From: Bactericera cockerelli
Taxonomy: Eukaryota; Arthropoda; Insecta; Hemiptera; Triozidae
Direction: 5' to 3'
Assembly (NCBI GenBank): GCA_024516035.1
Contig: CM044964.1
Coordinates: 9,401,075 to 9,465,074, forward strand
Length of the DNA stretch: 64,000 bases
The position numbers and the translations under genes are program-made. The notes under the pieces are model-generated. The model worked only from the letters and a program-made list of their open reading frames with translations. It made no database searches and was not told the DNA's origin. Shown here piece after piece: positions 31,443 to 41,166 of the stretch; the first letter of the stretch is position 1; every line of letters begins with the position of its first letter.

Positions 31443-32005
31443 CAGGGTGGCGCATTGCGCATGACCACATTTGAAATTGTTGCCATGCGTTTAATATTTG
31501 AGTTATGATATTGATATAAAAAATATTTTGTAGAAAAAATGTGGAAGTTTATTTTACATGATTCAATTTTTCACGTCCAACATCTCCGTGTCAAATTTTT
31601 CCCGGTCGTGTGATTTCGCGGAATGGGGGAATGGGGACGCACTGTGGCCGCCACGCTCACCTGAACTCACTCCTTGTGATTTTTTTATGGGGATATCTAA
31701 AGGCCAAAGTTTATGTCGACAAACCTCGTACCCTTGCTCACCTGAAGGACTCTATCCGCCGTGAAATCGCTCGGATTCCTGAGGAGATGTTGGTGAACGT
31801 GATGCTCTAGCGAGCGTCTTGAAGAATGTGTAACTCGGCAAGGACGTCTTTTGTCGGGCATCATCTTTCATAAGTGAAAAACTGACTCATGTAAATTAAA
31901 CTTCCACATTTTTTCTACAAATTACTTTTTATTTCAATATCTTAACTCAATTATTAATCGCATGGTAACAATTTCAAATGTGGTCATGCGCACTGCGCCA
32001 CCCTG
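31443..32005 (+). mobile_element. mariner element, internally deleted, absent in copy 2
   Basis: Inverted ends CAGGGTGGCGCATTGCGCAT and CAGGGTGGCGCAGTGCGCAT extend as imperfect TIRs of about 105 bp. The target duplication is TA (31441-31442, 32006-32007). Copy 2 at 43735-43755 has the flanks joined (AATAATAACATGTTTTACTG) with no element. At 563 bp it retains only the 3' end of the transposase. Confidence 0.93.
31600..31810 (+). pseudogene. mariner transposase, C-terminal remnant
   Basis: Two frames must be read in turn: WPPRSPELTPCDFF in one and FLWGYLKAKVYVDKPRTLAH then LKDSIRREIARIPEEMLVNV in the next. WPPRSPDLTP-x-DFFLWGYLK is the signature around the third catalytic aspartate of mariner-type DDE transposases, followed by the usual LK-x-x-I-R-REIA-x-IP tail. 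The frame changes near the T-run at 31679-31686. The N-terminal DNA-binding part and the first two catalytic aspartates are deleted, so no active enzyme can be made. Confidence 0.9.
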
Positions 32006-32007
32006 TA

Positions 32008-33010
32008 TATATTTTATTGAACTTTTTTTTTACATTTTACATTACATACATTACATTTTACATTACATTTACATGTAAGATATATTATTTAAGAAAAGAC
32101 ATATAAAAGTTACACTGCATGTCATACATAGAACAAGTTTGGTGGTTATTTAAGTTAGTTATCTGTATTGTACCTACATACTTTGAAATGATTTTTTTTT
32201 TTTTCTCAGTTTATTAGATAATAATATTCTCAAATTGAGGATAGTTTACACTACATAAGAGAAAAATATCGAGAGACCATTATATTATTTTAAATACTAT
32301 TCTAAAATGCTACTATACTACTACTAAAAGAAGTAAAAGATGAGTGTTTCACAGCCTTTTTTATTTAGTAGCCATGAAACAGAAGCTTGTGGTCTGTGTT
32401 GTAGCCTGATGCCCTCCCCTCGGATGGGCGAGAAGTGACACAATACAGTAGAACCATTTCTACTTGGCGTTCGCAGAACGACCCTCACCGAACAACTTTC
32501 TATTTTCTTTCACTCGGAGGTCATACGGTGGGTTTATTGTGATCAGATTAGAAGGGATGACCGTGTCAATGGAGAATGCTACGTAATCCTTGGATCCCCT
32601 GGCCAGTTAGAAAGTCAACCACCTCACTGGGACCTATAGGATTCCTGGGATTACGGGTGAGTACCTTGAACAGGACTTTCCTGTAAAAATACTTCATGGT
32701 CTCTGTGTAAATATGTAACTAACTAGTTGACACGGATGTTCAACCCCAAAACCTAACAAAGATGTATTTATATTTTGTTATGTAAATTCATAGATGTACC
32801 TTTTTTCAAAGAACTATACTGATAATCATATATTATAACAAGCTAGGAAAGCTCATGTTTACCTGACGATACCACAAAATAGACATGCAAGTGTGGTTAT
32901 TCACCCTTGTACACCCATTTTGGATCTCGCCAGGTTATGTTGGACTTACTGGTAATTTTCTTACCAGCACCTATCCACTAAAACCTCCCTGGAGTATGAC
33001 CACTCAGTAT
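32008..33010. repeat. Duplicated block with SINE E fragment (copy 2: 43760-44760)
   Basis: At 32030-32070 there are TTACATT/ACATTTTA repeats resembling a LINE 3' tail. 32343-32457 is the 3' part of a SINE E on minus (TCACAGCCTTTTTTATTTAG, CGGATGGGCGAGAAGTGACA). The rest is unassigned; a plus frame at 32885-33070 has no domain. Confidence 0.5.
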
Positions 33011-33204
33011 AGGAAAATCGCCCTGAAACCGCGTGAGCAATTCATCATAGATGTACCTTTAGTTGGGTAGGGTGGTGTTTTTTATAGGTACTTAACTTAC
33101 TCATGAGACTTTTATGATTGACATTTCATACTTTTTTACTTCCAAATTTTTGTTAATATTAGAAATGGAAGTATTTCTTCTTTTTTTAAAAAAGGAGAAT
33201 TGTG

Positions 33205-33424
33205 TTAATAACTTTTGTTATACACACAACTACTCAAACTAGCTTTACTAAATCCACGCTGAATCCAGGACTTGAAACACTGACCTCCGGGTTACAAGTC
33301 CGCCGGCTCATTAATTTGAGTAGGTATATGACCACATAATAATAAGACTCAGGGGTGAGGTGGTAGAAAATGCTTTGAGCATTAACCTCGCTTGGTGGTT
33401 ACCTTCCACTAAAGAGTATTATTA
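33205..33424. mobile_element. SINE C (minus) fused to SINE A tail (plus)
   Basis: 33205-33308 reads CTTTACTAAATCCACGCTG, GGTTACAAGTCCGCCGGC: family C on minus. At 33309 it changes to TCATTAATTTGAGTAGG, GGTGGTAGAAAATGCTTTGA and CCACTAAAGAGTATTATTAA: the family A tail on plus. The composite (roughly 33020-33430) is missing from copy 2. Confidence 0.75.
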
Positions 33425-33429
33425 ATGCA

Positions 33430-34212
33430 ACTACCCATCCTCAGAAGCTATATAATTATTACTAGGTACAAGTGCATTTGTAGTTACCCACATTCCACCA
33501 AGAAAATCAGGTAGCCTTGATGTCATCTACTTTCTTTTTTTTGAGATGAGATTAATATAAGGTCTCCATGAAATCCCGGATGGATTACAAAGAATTAAAT
33601 CATCATAATAATATCAAAATGATTATGATAATTAAATATGATTCTCATGATGGTGTTGATGTTAAAGACGTAGTCAATAGTGATAAGTTGTTGCTGCTAC
33701 GTACTCCTAGAAGGGTAGGTAAGCCGACCCCGCAGGGTGGATGGAATGGCCATGCCAAACAAAAGCCGACCACGTCAAAATCAATAGTTTTTTCTGTCTT
33801 TTTTTATGTTCCTTATCCTAAAATAAAGAGAAAGTATTGTATATTATTCTAGGATTTCTAAGTATCACTATCTTATTATTTTCATATTATTATATGCTAA
33901 ACGAGATAGACTGTAATTCTAGAACTTTTTTTTAAGCGAAGAAAAAATATTTGCAGTTTACTCAGCTGTGGGTGTCACACTTGCATATTTCTTACTAAAC
34001 TAGGTATTGTGTGTGACTTTTTTCTAGTTTGAAATTTGGCAAACCATGTTTGAAGCCACAAAAACTAAAACTTCTCGATACCAATGAACTTTTGCGAGGT
34101 CTACAGTTCACAGAACTACCTACTTCGAAGTCATTAAAAGTAATAGAAGTTACTTGTTCTATTTATTCTCTAGAAGTTATTAACTTCCCATTGTTCACTG
34201 TTTAGCTGGGTG
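33430..34212. repeat. Duplicated block (copy 2: 51860-52670)
   Basis: CACATTCCACCAAGAAAATC, GATGTCATCTACTTTC and AAATCCCGGATGGATTACA occur in both copies. Contains CCTTATCCTAAAATAAAGAG, a form of the AAGGAAAGT palindrome (see findings). No gene recognised. Confidence 0.5.
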
Positions 34213-34265
34213 GTGGGTCCCTCCTTCTCCTTCTTTCTTTCTTTCTTTCTCTCTCTCTCTCTCTG

Positions 34266-34310
<45 letters not shown>
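34213..34310. repeat. (TC)n/(TTTC)n microsatellite
   Basis: CT-rich tract with TTTC and TCTG interruptions; the counterpart in copy 2 (52670-52775) differs in length. Confidence 0.88.
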
Positions 34311-34325
34311 TCTTTGTCGGTCTTC

Positions 34326-34399
34326 CTCTGTCGGGTGGTAGTGAAGGTTCGATACCCTGGATTGTAAACAATGGGTCACAGGTTCAAATCACGGGCAAG
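34326..34399 (+). mobile_element. tRNA-like head, probable SINE fragment
   Basis: TCCTCTGTCGGGTGGTAGTG, CCTGGATTGTAAACAATGGG and B-box-like GGTTCAAATCACGGGC. Also at 52796-52866. The outer ends do not form a clean acceptor stem, so I call it a SINE relic and not a tRNA gene. Confidence 0.5.
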
Positions 34400-35266
34400 C
34401 TTACTTATTTACTTTCCGAGTCCGTATATAGTTTGCTATGAACAAGGGCGTAGGCAGCATTTGCGTTAGGTAGGGGCAGTTTCCGGCCGGAGCAGGGGGG
34501 GGCGTCCAGCAACTCCGAAAAAAAAGTTTAATATAAAGAAGGTATACCTGATATTTTATAACTACTTACGTTTTTGTGGTTGCCAGATTGAGTTTTTTCC
34601 CAAATTGGGGAAAAAAATTTAAAGCCGTATTTTGGGGAAATTCTTCAGAGGAACAGATGGGACTTGTAACCTAGGGCAGCCTTACCCAACCTTTTTTTAT
34701 ATCTGAGCGCACGGCAGTGCGCCAGGCCGAGTTCCAGCAAGCACGGCAGTGTATCTTTACACGAACCGATTCACCCGGTTTTTCACACCCTCATATCTTC
34801 GGTTCAATTGATCATAGAGATATGAAATTTGGAACAGAGATTGTCCTAATATCATTAAAAAGACATTGTAAATTTAAAGACTCTATGCAAAAAACTTTCA
34901 GAAGAAAGTAATTTTGAAATTTACGATTTTGATACTGACTGACTGACAGATCATCAAAATTATGAGGCACTTCCCGATTACCTAGAAAGCTGAAATTTTG
35001 CATGATGGTAGGGTTTATTGTAAAAGTACAGGGAAAAATCTGAAAACCGAAACTTTCGCATTTATCATGCTGTTAAACGGTGTCGTTTTAGGGAGGAAAT
35101 ATAATATAATCGATTATGGATCTAAATTATGAAGCACTTCCTGACTACCTAGAAAGCTGAAATTTTGCATGATGGTAGGGTTTATTGTAGAAGTATAGGG
35201 AAAAATCTAAAAAAGTTCTGAAAACTGTTAAACGGTGTCGTTTTAGGGAGAAAGTATACTATATTA

Positions 35267-35507
35267 GTACTAGCGGGCTGTCGCCCGCTTTGCGGGCCGA
35301 GGCATGGCCGTGAAAGCAAAAAGTCCTTTTTCGCCAATGGCAGGTGTTGTAGTGGGAATTTCGAAAAATCCCGTCTTATTGCACATCTAGACCATAAGAC
35401 AAAGCTACCTACCAAATTTCAGCTTCCTAGGACTTACGGTTTGGGCTGTAGAGCGATGATCAGTCAGTGAGTGGTCAGTCAGTGACTTTGACATTTATAT
35501 ATTAAGA
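35267..35507 (+). mobile_element. Bipartite repeat, CTAGCGGGCTGTCGCCCGC type
   Basis: Begins ACTAGCGGGCTGTCGCCCGC, where GCGGGC and GCCCGC form a short hairpin; has GCATGGCCGTGAAAGCAAAA and GGTAGCTTTGTCTTAT (as complement), a CAGTCAGTGAGTGGTCAGTC tract, and ends GACATTTATATATTAAGAT. Inverted relative at 42369-42595; related architecture at 60645-61555. Confidence 0.7.
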
Positions 35508-35830
35508 TAATTATAAATTATGAGGCACTTCCCGACTACATAAAAAGCTGAAATTTTGCATGATGGTAGGGTTTATTGTAAAAGTACAGGGAAAAATCTG
35601 AAAACCGGCACTTTCGCACTATTTCTGCTGTTAAACTGTGTTATTTTAGGAGAAAGTATACTCGACTATGCATAAAATTATGAGGCACTTCCCTACTACC
35701 TACATAAATGAAATTTTGTATGGTGCTAGGGTTCATTGTAAAAGTACAGGGAAAAATCTGAAAACCGGCACTTTCGCACTATTTCTGCTGTTCAACTGTG
35801 TTATTTTAGGGAGAAAGTATACTCGTCTAT

Positions 35831-36074
35831 GGCATGTTGAATACACCGGTTCCCTTCATAACACCGAAGTTAAGCGACATCCAGCGAGGTTAAGACTTGG
35901 ATGGGTGACCATTCAAATTCTCGTGACGCTGGCTTTTCCCGGCCCCACTCAGGCTGGGTGAGGTCAATGTGAGTAGCAGGTTTGTGAGTTTCCTGCGAAT
36001 GGAGGGTAAAACCCCCGTCGTGATATGACCATGGCAGTTGAAAGCGACGTTAAAACCCCATTTAAAAAAAAAAA
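35831..36074 (+). mobile_element. 5S-SINE, near full length with target duplication
   Basis: GTTGAATACACCGGTTCCCT, CACCGAAGTTAAGCGACATC, CAGCGAGGTTAAGACTTGG and ATGGGTGACC show the 5S-derived head clearly; the first 11 bases are missing. Flanked by AGTATACTCGTCTATG and AGTATACTCGACTATG, a target duplication of about 16 bp with one mismatch, within the 170-bp array. Confidence 0.94.
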
Positions 36075-36949
36075 GTATACTCGACTATGCATAAAATTAT
36101 GAGGCACTTCCCTACTACCTACATAGATGAAATTTTGTATGGTGCTAGGGTTCATTGTAAAAGTACAGGGAAAAATCTGAAAACCGATCTTTCGCACTTA
36201 TCATGCTGTTAAACAGTGTTATTTTAGGGAGGAAATATACTCGATTATGGTATATAAATTATGAGGTACTTCCCTACTACCTGCAAAGCTGACATTTTGC
36301 ATGGTGCTAGGGTTTACTGTAAAAATACAGGGAAAAATCTAAAAACCGGCACTTTCGCACTATTTCTGATGTTAAACGGTCTCGTTTTAGGGAGCATAAT
36401 AAAGTGAAGAATCCTAAAAAAATTAATAAAAAGTAATGAAACGTGCTGTGAAACGAACCATTTACAAAAAGTAATGATATCCCACAAAAAACTACCGTTA
36501 AAAAAAGGGCCAAGTTCCAGAACTCCTATCCAAAAAGGTTTCGCCAATGAATGCAGTGATATCTTGTTTGCGGCCAAGTTATCTTGGTACTAAATTATTT
36601 ATTTTATTAAAACCCGTTTTCTGAGTTCCTCATTTTGTATGTTTTTAACTGCAAACTACCCTCTAACTTGGCCAGTTTTATGCCATCGGTTGTATGGAAT
36701 ATTACGACTATATATGTATAGGTACAGAATAACAATATAACCATCACAAGGAGCGACACTGCAGTTTTTTACTTTCCTTATATTTTAATGGGTTTTTTTT
36801 TCAAATTGCATATTGCATACTCATTAAGCATTTTTAGGTAGGAGCACCTGCTCCTACCTGCTCCACGCTGCCTACGCCCTTGGCTATGAACATGATTTTC
36901 GTATAGTTTGCTCCATTTTAAGGGGGTTCTAAAATACGGTCAAGTTTTC

Positions 36950-37049
36950 NNNNNNNNNNNNNNNNNNNNNNNNNNNNNNNNNNNNNNNNNNNNNNNNNNN
37001 NNNNNNNNNNNNNNNNNNNNNNNNNNNNNNNNNNNNNNNNNNNNNNNNN
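36950..37049. other. Assembly gap, 100 N
   Basis: Exactly 100 N, a conventional placeholder for a gap of unknown size. The sequence on each side is the end and the start of two copies of one locus. Confidence 0.99.
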
Positions 37050-37388
37050 AACTTAATGTCGAATTATTAGGATTAGATTTGATCTAAGTGATCACTATCC
37101 CTTAACTCGGTCTATGGTGCGCTGTGATTGGTTGAAACTCCGACTTGACGTGTCAGGCTTAGCTTAACTTTATTCCTGTTTCATATTGAGGCCCTCAGTT
37201 GAGCTTAATTGAATCCTTACATAACTTCCTTGATCATAGTTTTTATTATTAAATTCTTTACTAGATAATAAGACACATAATATGTATATGTATACAGTAT
37301 ACAAATAATGATTACAAAAATTAAAGAAATATGGAAACAGTACAAACAATAAAAAGGAAAAAATTGGATAAATACATATATATAATAA

Positions 37389-37557
37389 TAATAATATCGC
37401 CTTATTTATACTGCCCGATTAGGACTATTAAAGTCCCATAATTCCAGCAGTAAGCCCAAGACATATTACCATGTGGTATAAAAATCCCGAATGGCAGGAT
37501 AACTTATCATGTCCCGGCTCGGTTTCAAACCCACGAACTCTGGAAACTCAGGAAAGG
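37389..37557 (-). mobile_element. SINE family B (copy 2, truncated head)
   Basis: Same insertion as 13989-14190, but the head is cut after CCACGAACTCTGGAAACTC; about 60 bp present in copy 1 are deleted. Confidence 0.82.
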
Positions 37558-38083
37558 GCGGGGTTATTGTCTATAGCTGCTATTAAAGCCTTAAAAAATT
37601 TATATATAGCAATCTCTTCCACCCAACCCATAACAAACACGCGCTGCAAGTTTTCATTCCTGTATGGGTACTATTAGGTGGGTACTGCGTTATACGAGTA
37701 ACGACGATTTAATTATGAATATTTTCAACACTGCCTTGATGACGACACCCTGTGATAGCCTAGTCCATGTCATAGGCATATTATTTCTATACCAGCACAT
37801 GCGATGGCACATTAGGTATGGGCATATCATTTCGTACATGTATATTAGCGTACACGATGGCATAATAGGACGCTAATAAATAGTGGCGTGCCATACCCAC
37901 TCCCCAGCCATCTGATTCCGAACATCGGAGAGGTAGCGCGGAAAAACTACAGGGTGGACGGAAAACTCTGGTGCAGTGGTTCGAATCCGAGTGACGGACA
38001 AGAACCGTGGGCCACATTATGAAACAGGATTAAAGTTAAGCAAAGCTAGACCCGTCTTCAAGTCGGAGTTTCAACCTAGGTTT

Positions 38084-38356
38084 TTTTTTTTTTTTTTTTT
38101 TTTTAAAGTTGGGTTTAACGTCGCTTTCAACTGCCATGGTCATATCACGACGGGGGTTTTACCCTCCATTCGCAGGAAACTCACAAACCTGCTACTCACA
38201 TTGACCTCACCCAGCCTGAGTGGGGCCGGGAAAAGCCAGCGTCACGAGAATTAGAATTTGAATGGTCACCCATCCAAGTCTTAACCTCGCTGGATGTCGC
38301 TTAACTTCGGTGTTCTGAAGGGAACCGGTGTATTCAACATGCCATCGACGCTGGCT
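38084..38356 (-). mobile_element. 5S-SINE, full length, copy 2 only
   Basis: Flanked by CTAGGTTT at 38076-38083 and 38357-38364. Copy 1 at about 14737 has this sequence once, uninterrupted. On plus: T-run, GGGTTTAACGTCGCTTTCAA, ... TCGCTTAACTTCGGTGTTCT, ATGCCATCGACGCTGGC. Confidence 0.95.
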
Positions 38357-38371
38357 CTAGGTTTCTCTTAA

Positions 38372-38531
38372 CACTGGAACGACCGGGTGTACCACCGATG
38401 GTACACGCGTGTCTGTACGGAATGGACCGAGTGTACCATCGGTGGTACATGCATGTACTACGCCTGTGAATAGCCTAAACATCGCCGGTCCCACGGGAGA
38501 ACTGACTAAAAACATGCCGGTCGTCTATGTG
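38372..38531. mobile_element. piggyBac-like MITE, 160 bp, copy 2 only
   Basis: Target TTAA at 38368-38371 and 38532-38535; copy 1 has a single TTAA (CTCTTAATTCCAG, about 14752). Ends CACTGGAACGACCGG and, inverted, CACATAGACGACCGG. Inside, ACCGATGGTACACGCGTG and ACCATCGGTGGTACATGC form an inner palindrome. No coding capacity. Confidence 0.92.
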
Positions 38532-38562
38532 TTAATTCCAGTTCTCTTGTATCCAGATACGA

Positions 38563-38920
38563 CTAGTTACCTTGGCCTAACGGTAGCATGCTGGGCTTGC
38601 ACTCCAGGAAACCCGGGTTCCAATCCCAGTGGAGTCGGAATTTTTTCGGCTCTGTACTTTGGATGTCGGGGACTACTCTAGGCCTCATGAGGACAATTGG
38701 GGTAGTTGTAGTTTTAGAGAGGGAAACGACCAGTGGCAGCATTACGAGATTGATATTGGAATATGATGGTTTGAAAGTTGGTTTGAGATATTATGATACA
38801 TTGTTGTTGTTGTGACCAGCCTGGGTACAGCTGGAGGGGAAAATGATGGTCTCCAGTCAACTTTATTTCAAAGTTGACGCCTTCTACAATCACATATTTC
38901 TATGTGCGATCAACCATCGA
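38563..38920 (+). mobile_element. SINE family F (copy 2)
   Basis: TACCTTGGCCTAACGGTAGC, GGGTTCCAATCCCAGTGGA, TTGTTGTTGTTGTGACCAGC, TCTCCAGTCAACTTTATTTC. Ends in an ATCGATCGCACATAGG turn, which duplicates GCGATCAACC in inverted form. Confidence 0.8.
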
Positions 38921-38934
38921 TCGCACATAGGGTT

Positions 38935-39140
38935 TAACTGCATTTGGGTTTAACTCCCTTTCAACTGCATGGTCATATCACGTCGAGGGTGTTAACCTCC
39001 ATTCGCAGGATACTCACAAACCTGCTACCCACATTAACCTCACCCAGCCTGGGTTGGGCCGGAATGAGAGCATCACGAAGTCTTCACCTCGCTGGACGTT
39101 GCTTAGCTTCAATGATCCTACGACTGGAGTTGGTCTGTTT
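38935..39140 (-). mobile_element. 5S-SINE (copy 2)
   Basis: TTTCAACTGCATGGTCATAT, CCCACATTAACCTCACCCAG, TCACCTCGCTGGACGTTGCT. Single head module; copy 1 has about three. Confidence 0.8.
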
Positions 39141-39605
39141 TTTTTTTTTTTTTTTCCTCTGTGGTATTATGACATTTTTAAAAATAATCATAATATTAAT
39201 AGTTTATTTATTTTCTTTATAAAGAAACATTTATACAAAGGTACTTTTCCTAAACTTTGAAGGGCTTCTAAGAGAAGCTCTGTTGTCTCATGATTTCCCG
39301 AGCACCCTATGCCTGGGCAGCGTATACACCGCGGATTCATTGTAACGTATATGAGCTTCGTGTAATGTTTGTAGGAAGGATGAGATGAGATGAAGGTCAC
39401 CCTCCCTCGCCCTCGGGGGCCCTGGGTGGGTGATGTGCCCCCCCCCCCCCCCCCTCCCCCTGTCCCTCTCATGTGAAGGTAGGTATAGATAGGATTTGAG
39501 ATGACCATCCCATACAGATCTCATGCCATAACAGAATGTCAACAATTCAACATCCTTGATCAGATTTTGTTTTTTATTGTCACATATTGCGTCTTTTTGA
39601 TTGTG

Positions 39606-39955
39606 ATCAGCCTCCGTGGCATAACGGTTGTGACTACTGCCGCAGTCCAGAGATCCCGAGTTCGATCCCGGGTTGAATCAGACTTTTCGAAGAAAATTCT
39701 GTTCCCTCCAAACACGTGAGGCTGGCATGTCCGCCCCTACCCAGCCTGGGTGAGGTTAATGCGAGTAGCTGCTACGATTCCCAGCGAATGGTGGGTAACA
39801 TCCCCGTCCTGATGTGGGGACGTTAAAACCAAATAAAATTGTTGGCGTTAGGAAGGGCATCCAGCCGTTAAATATGTGCCAAAACCAACCAATCACATAC
39901 CATGAGGCTGAACAACGTCGACCCTGCTTGAGCAGGATAGGACAGAGTAAAAGAA
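39606..39955 (+). mobile_element. SINE family D, full-length reference copy
   Basis: Head CAGCCTCCGTGGCATAACGG with B-box GAGTTCGATCCC; linker CAGACTTTTCGAAGAAAATT; GTGAGGCTGGCATGTC; central domain GGGTGAGGTTAATGCGAGTA and CCCAGCGAATGGTGGGTAAC; tail GACGTTAAAACCAAATAAAA, GTTGGCGTTAGGAAGGGCAT. The central domain matches that of the 5S-SINEs. Confidence 0.92.
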
Positions 39956-40107
39956 GAAGAAGATCCCAGACAGATCTCATGCCAGAACAGAATATCAAAA
40001 ACCTTGATGAGGTTTAGTTTTTTATCACAGATTGTGTCTTTTTGGTCCGACTTGACGACTGTGTGTCTGTGTTCCATTATCCTGTATAATATTGAGGCCC
40101 TCAGCGT

Positions 40108-40330
40108 CTAGCAGCCGTATTTATGAACAAAAACCGACGACTGATTTAGATTTTATTCAATATTGTTGGACAATACCTTGCTTGAGACATTGCTTAGACA
40201 AAATTCTCTGTTCATAAAATGCTTAGACAAAAGTCGCTTAGGTCATTTTAATATTATTGGCCCATACCTTGCTTAAGACATTGCTTAGACAAAATTCTCT
40301 GTTCATAAATTGCTTGGACAAAAGTCGCTT
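40108..40330. mobile_element. P-type MITE copies (copy 2)
   Basis: CAGCCGTATTTATGAACA at 40110 and inner inverted pieces (CTTGCTTGAGACATTGCTTA, CTGTTCATAAA); a second, partly repeated P unit follows at 40255-40330, absent or shorter in copy 1. Confidence 0.6.
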
Positions 40331-40432
40331 AGGGCCTTTTAATTCTCGCTTAGGGCCTTTTTCTAGACAAAATTCTCGTCTGTAAGTCGCTTAGGGACCC
40401 AACATTTTGAACCAGGATTATGAAACATATTA

Positions 40433-40518
40433 AGACTGCTGGAACACAAGAGACTGCTGGAATAAAGGGACTTTTTAGTCTCACCTCGGCAGTATAAACA
40501 AGGTAATTTCTATTCTAT
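40433..40518 (+). mobile_element. SINE family G fragment, copy 2 only
   Basis: AGACTGCTGGAATAAAGGGA, TTTAGTCTCACCTCGGCAG and TTCTATTCTATTCTATAAG. Reverse complement at 54976-55100. In copy 1 the flanks are joined (CTTAGGGCCTTTTTCACATT). Confidence 0.65.
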
Positions 40519-40751
40519 TCTATAAGACACGCCCTCAAGTCGGAGTTTCAACCAATCACAGCGCACTATAGCCCGAGTTAAGGGACAGTGTCCAAGAGTT
40601 AAGGGACAGTGTTTAATCTAAGATTAAAGTTCAGATAAGCCAGACTGTCCCTCAACTCGGGCTGTAGAAGTAATTACACTGAAATTGGTTAGTATAATAG
40701 TAAATACACTGTAACGACTTGAGGGCTTGTCTGGCTTATCTTAACTTTAAA

Positions 40752-40975
40752 GAGCTCACACGAATAGCTCAGTGATTAAGCACTCACTTGCCATGCGGAA
40801 GGTCCCGGTTTTGAACCCCCGCGCCCACAAAAATTTGTATTCAAAATTTGGTTACAGTTGTTTGTAAGGGATACCTTCCGGTGTGCTTGTGTTCACCCAG
40901 AACATAAATGGGAAGTATTGTGTCACTTCTCGCCCATCAGAGGGGAGGAATACTACGGGATGGACTCTCTCCCTC
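40752..40975 (+). mobile_element. SINE family E (copy 2)
   Basis: CACACGAATAGCTCAGTGAT, CTTGCCATGCGGAAGGTCCC, CGGTTTTGAACCCCCGCGCC. The open frame over it (40858-41370) reads into CT repeats and is not a gene. Confidence 0.88.
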
Positions 40976-41102
40976 TCTCTCTCTCTAACTACTCCTTTCC
41001 CTGTCTCTCTCTCTCTATCTATCTATTTTTCTCTCTCCCTGTCTCTCTCTCTAAAACTCGTTCTCTCTCTAACAAGGTGTGGTACACGGTAGGGAAGATG
41101 CG

Positions 41103-41151
<49 letters not shown>

Positions 41152-41166
41152 TACACACACACACTA
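40970..41166. repeat. (TC)n then (AC)n microsatellite (empty site)
   Basis: CT repeats and then CACACACACATACACACACA with no insertion: the empty counterpart of the 11.6-kb insertion in copy 1. Confidence 0.9.

Larger units (their letters stand above)
34950..36370 (+). repeat. Tandem repeat, about 170-bp unit x 6, interrupted
   Basis: AAATTATGAGGCACTTCC (with variants) starts units near 34955, 35126, 35513, 35682, 36093 and 36253. Each continues with GCTGAAATTTTGCATGATGG, AGTACAGGGAAAAATCTGAA and CTGTTAAACGGTGTCGTTTT. Two insertions interrupt the array (35267-35507 and 35831-36074). Confidence 0.9.
34443..36882. mobile_element. hAT-like non-autonomous element, 2.44 kb, absent in copy 2
   Basis: Ends CAAGGGCGTAGGCAGCAT and, inverted, CAAGGGCGTAGGCAGCGT. 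The 8-bp target duplication GCTATGAA lies at 34435-34442 and 36883-36890. Copy 2 has GCAAGCTATGAACATGATTT at 52861 with nothing inserted. The inside holds a 170-bp tandem repeat, a bipartite repeat and a 5S-SINE; there is no transposase. Confidence 0.9.
12359..36949 (+). repeat. Copy 1 of the duplicated locus (left contig end)
   Basis: This interval is collinear with 37050-52935. Its first bases AACTTAATGTCGAATTATTA are the first bases after the N gap, and its last bases GGTCAAGTTTTC recur at 52919. Aligned blocks include 12359-17650 with 37050-41157, 29306-33010 with 41160-44760, and 33430-34400 plus 36891-36949 with 44765-52930. Large interruptions are transposon insertions private to one copy. 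The collinear parts are near-identical, with a few percent differences by eye. Confidence 0.88.
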
